Positions 62,551 through 64,000 of a stretch of DNA of 64,000 nucleotides are shown one piece after another; position 1 is the stretch's first letter, and every line of letters begins with the position of its first letter. The notes beneath the pieces were generated by a model that searched no databases, had not been told where the DNA came from, and saw only the letters and a list, made by a program, of their open reading frames with translations. The stretch is from the NCBI GenBank assembly GCA_046330415.1, contig JAXLSW010000023.1:30103-94102 (forward strand), read 5' to 3'. The translations under genes and the position numbers were made by a program. Source of the stretch: RHKX01 sp046330415 (lineage in GTDB: Bacteria > Actinomycetota > Thermoleophilia > Solirubrobacterales > 70-9).

Positions 62551-62985
62551 ATGTTGGAGAAGTTCCGCGAGCGGCGCAACGAGGAGTCGGGTTTCACCCT
62601 GGTTGAGCTCCTCGTCGTGATGCTCATCCTGGGCATCCTGGCCGCGATCGCGATCCCCGCGTTCTTCAGCCAGCGTGACAAGGGCTACGACTCGGACGCC
62701 AAGGCGAACGCTCGTACCACCCAGACCGCGATGGAGACGTTCTACATCGATAAGGACGGCACCTACGTTGGCGCTGACGACGACGCGGCGCCGAGCGACC
62801 CGAACAGCCTGCAGGCGATCGAAGGCACGATCTCCGATTTCGCTGCGGACGTCGAGGTCAGCGGTACCAGCACCAGTGGCTACACCGTGACGGCGACCTC
62901 GAAGTCCGGAAACACCTACGTGATCACCCGGAACTCAGACGGTTCCGTGGATCAGACCTGCACCGGCGACGGCTGCAAGTGGTAG
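62551..62985 (+). CDS. pilA: type IV major prepilin (PilA/GspG-like)
   Basis: 144 residues. The short charged leader (1-14) ends in Gly14 before Phe15. The class III signal 'GFTLVELLVVMLILGILAAIAIPAFFSQ' has Glu at mature position 5 (Glu19) and a 22-residue hydrophobic helix. The globular part is short, with 'YDSDAKANARTTQTAMETFYIDKDGTYVG' and a C-terminal Cys pair ('CTGDGC') likely closing a D-loop. It is the pilus subunit, processed by a prepilin peptidase not in the window. It is expressed from its own promoter with the GEMM-I riboswitch in its leader and a strong terminator after it. Confidence 0.93.
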   Translation: MLEKFRERRNEESGFTLVELLVVMLILGILAAIAIPAFFSQRDKGYDSDAKANARTTQTAMETFYIDKDGTYVGADDDAAPSDPNSLQAIEGTISDFAADVEVSGTSTSGYTVTATSKSGNTYVITRNSDGSVDQTCTGDGCKW

Positions 62986-62994
62986 CAAGCTGAT

Positions 62995-63056
62995 CCGGCT
63001 CCAAGCCGGCAGCTGATACCGATGGGAGGCGGGCCATGTGCCCGCCTCCTTTCGTT
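62995..63056 (+). terminator. stabilising hairpin and Rho-independent terminator of pilA
   Basis: CCGGCT/AGCCGG (62995-63009, 3-base loop) is followed by a 10-bp perfect stem GGAGGCGGGC/GCCCGCCTCC (63025-63034, 63040-63049) with a 5-base loop and a TTTCGTT tail. This is the clearest intrinsic terminator in the window and isolates pilA from the next gene. Confidence 0.85.
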
Positions 63057-63148
63057 CTGGCCCGGCGCCCTGCGGCCGGGGCCGCCGGACCCCCGGCCAC
63101 AGGCGTTTGCAGACCTCAAGTTCGTGCCTGCGGTGCCGATGTTCTCCC

Positions 63149-64000
63149 GTGTTCGTGCGCGCTCGTAACCGCCTGCTCCAGGATCAGCACGGCTTCACGC
63201 TGATCGAGGGCCTCGTCGCCGGCATCCTCCTGCTGTCGGCGATGACAGCGACCTACGGTCTGCTCGCGACCAGCGGCCGGGCCGAGCAGGACCAGCGGAT
63301 GCGCAGCCAGTCCTACGCGATCGCCCAGGAGGACCAGGCGCGGATGCGGTCGCTGCGGGTGAGCCAGCTGATGACGCTGAACCAGACCCGCACGGTCGTT
63401 CAGGACGGCTCCACCTACACCGTCGTCTCGAAGGGGCAGTACGTCAACGACCAGTCCGGGACCGCCTCCTGCGACGAGGGCACCTCGAGCGCCGACTACA
63501 TCAAGATCAGCTCGACGGTCAGCTGGCACGGAAGCCGGGACGCCCCGCCGACGGTCATCGAGAGCCTGATCGCGCCGCCCAACGGCACCTTCGGCGCCGA
63601 CCGCGGCACGCTGGCGATCGCCGTCCGCGACGGCGCCGGCAACCCCGTCTCGGGACTCCCCCTCAGCGGGACCGGGGCCGGGACCTTCAGCGGCTCGACG
63701 GGCACGAACGGCTGCGCGACCTTCACGAACCTCCCCGAGGGGGACTACACGCTGACCCCGGGCACCGCGATGGGGGTGGTCGACAAGGACGGCAAGGCGC
63801 CGAGCCCGCAGACGGTCAGCGTCGTCGGCCAGAGCACCAACACCGTCGCGCTCCAGTACGACAGCCCCGGCACCCTCCGCCTGTCGTTCAAGACGCGCAT
63901 CGGCGGCACCGTGCAGGCGTCGAAGGCGGACTCGATCGTGGTCTTCAACTCCGGGATGACGACGGCGAAGGCCTTCGGCACGATCGGGGACGAGCAGTCG
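63149..64000 (+). CDS. minor pilin with Ig/prealbumin-like domain, 3'-truncated
   Basis: 284 residues seen, running off the window. N-terminal prepilin signal 'QHGFTLIEGLVAGILLLSAMTATYGLL' with Gly15 before Phe16 and Glu at mature position 5, so it is processed like a pilin (PilV/PilW class). A globular part to ~125 with one Cys ('ASCDEG'), then a prealbumin/CarboxypepD_reg-like beta domain (about 145-205; 'GTLAIAVRDGAGNPVSGLPLSG', 'GCATFTNLPEGDYTLTPG') and more beta sequence. It could act as a pilus-tip adhesin. Start GTG 63149 (or the GTG two codons later at 63155). Confidence 0.75.
   Translation, partial: MFVRARNRLLQDQHGFTLIEGLVAGILLLSAMTATYGLLATSGRAEQDQRMRSQSYAIAQEDQARMRSLRVSQLMTLNQTRTVVQDGSTYTVVSKGQYVNDQSGTASCDEGTSSADYIKISSTVSWHGSRDAPPTVIESLIAPPNGTFGADRGTLAIAVRDGAGNPVSGLPLSGTGAGTFSGSTGTNGCATFTNLPEGDYTLTPGTAMGVVDKDGKAPSPQTVSVVGQSTNTVALQYDSPGTLRLSFKTRIGGTVQASKADSIVVFNSGMTTAKAFGTIGDEQS

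Overview
The window is a GC-rich, densely coded stretch (about 70 % G+C by eye) from an actinobacterium. The best guess is the class Thermoleophilia (Solirubrobacterales-like). This rests on codon use, a deazaflavin (F420)-type oxidoreductase, B12-dependent acyl-CoA mutases, and a type IV pilus cluster joined to alaS-ruvX-mltG-aroE. Taxonomy is inference; no rRNA gene is present.

Layout. (1) 0.4-8.9 kb, plus strand: a branched-chain acyl-CoA (valine-type) catabolic operon containing an ethylmalonyl-CoA-mutase-like gene (meaA/ecm), its G-protein chaperone, mmsA, an acyl-CoA dehydrogenase, 3-hydroxyisobutyryl-CoA hydrolase, mmsB and an enoyl-CoA hydratase. (2) 9.0-16.4 kb, minus strand: mutA-mutB-meaB (methylmalonyl-CoA mutase and chaperone) followed by a pabB-pabC fusion. 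(3) 16.5-23.2 kb: a cell-envelope copper/cytochrome-oxidase group (secreted unknown, CopC-CopD fusion, YcnI-like, DsbA-like, CtaG) with an HDAC-like deacetylase. (4) 23.3-27 kb: a secreted beta-propeller/PKD protein and an apparently acquired SMR efflux-TetR pair, wedged between a truncated LysR gene and the 3' end of a tRNA-Met. (5) 27-34 kb: WYL regulator, DrrAB-type ABC exporter, LtrA, BASS-type symporter, M29-like aminopeptidase and a formiminotransferase-like gene that seems to use a CTG start. (6) 34-47 kb: housekeeping genes hisS, aspS, an IscU-MnmA fusion, alaS, ruvX, mltG and aroE. (7) 47-54 kb: pilB, pilT and pilC interleaved with an MBL hydrolase and an AI-2E family protein. (8) 54-62 kb: ppdK, a TauE permease, two paralogous secreted proteins of unrecognised family divergent from a TetR gene, a Ddn-like protein and a secreted protein. 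(9) 62.3-64 kb: the major prepilin pilA behind a cyclic-di-GMP-I (GEMM-I) riboswitch and a FliA/WhiG-like promoter, then a minor pilin with an Ig-like domain that runs off the window.

The most interesting logic is cyclic-di-GMP and sigma-factor control of pili. The prepilin leader carries a recognisable GEMM-I aptamer, and PilB has an N-terminal region resembling the c-di-GMP-binding MshEN domain. Other notable points are the IscU-MnmA fusion, a family of nested intergenic hairpins (one 57-bp element occurs twice, 31 kb apart), and dense clusters of single-base indels that break housekeeping genes and look like sequencing error rather than gene decay.
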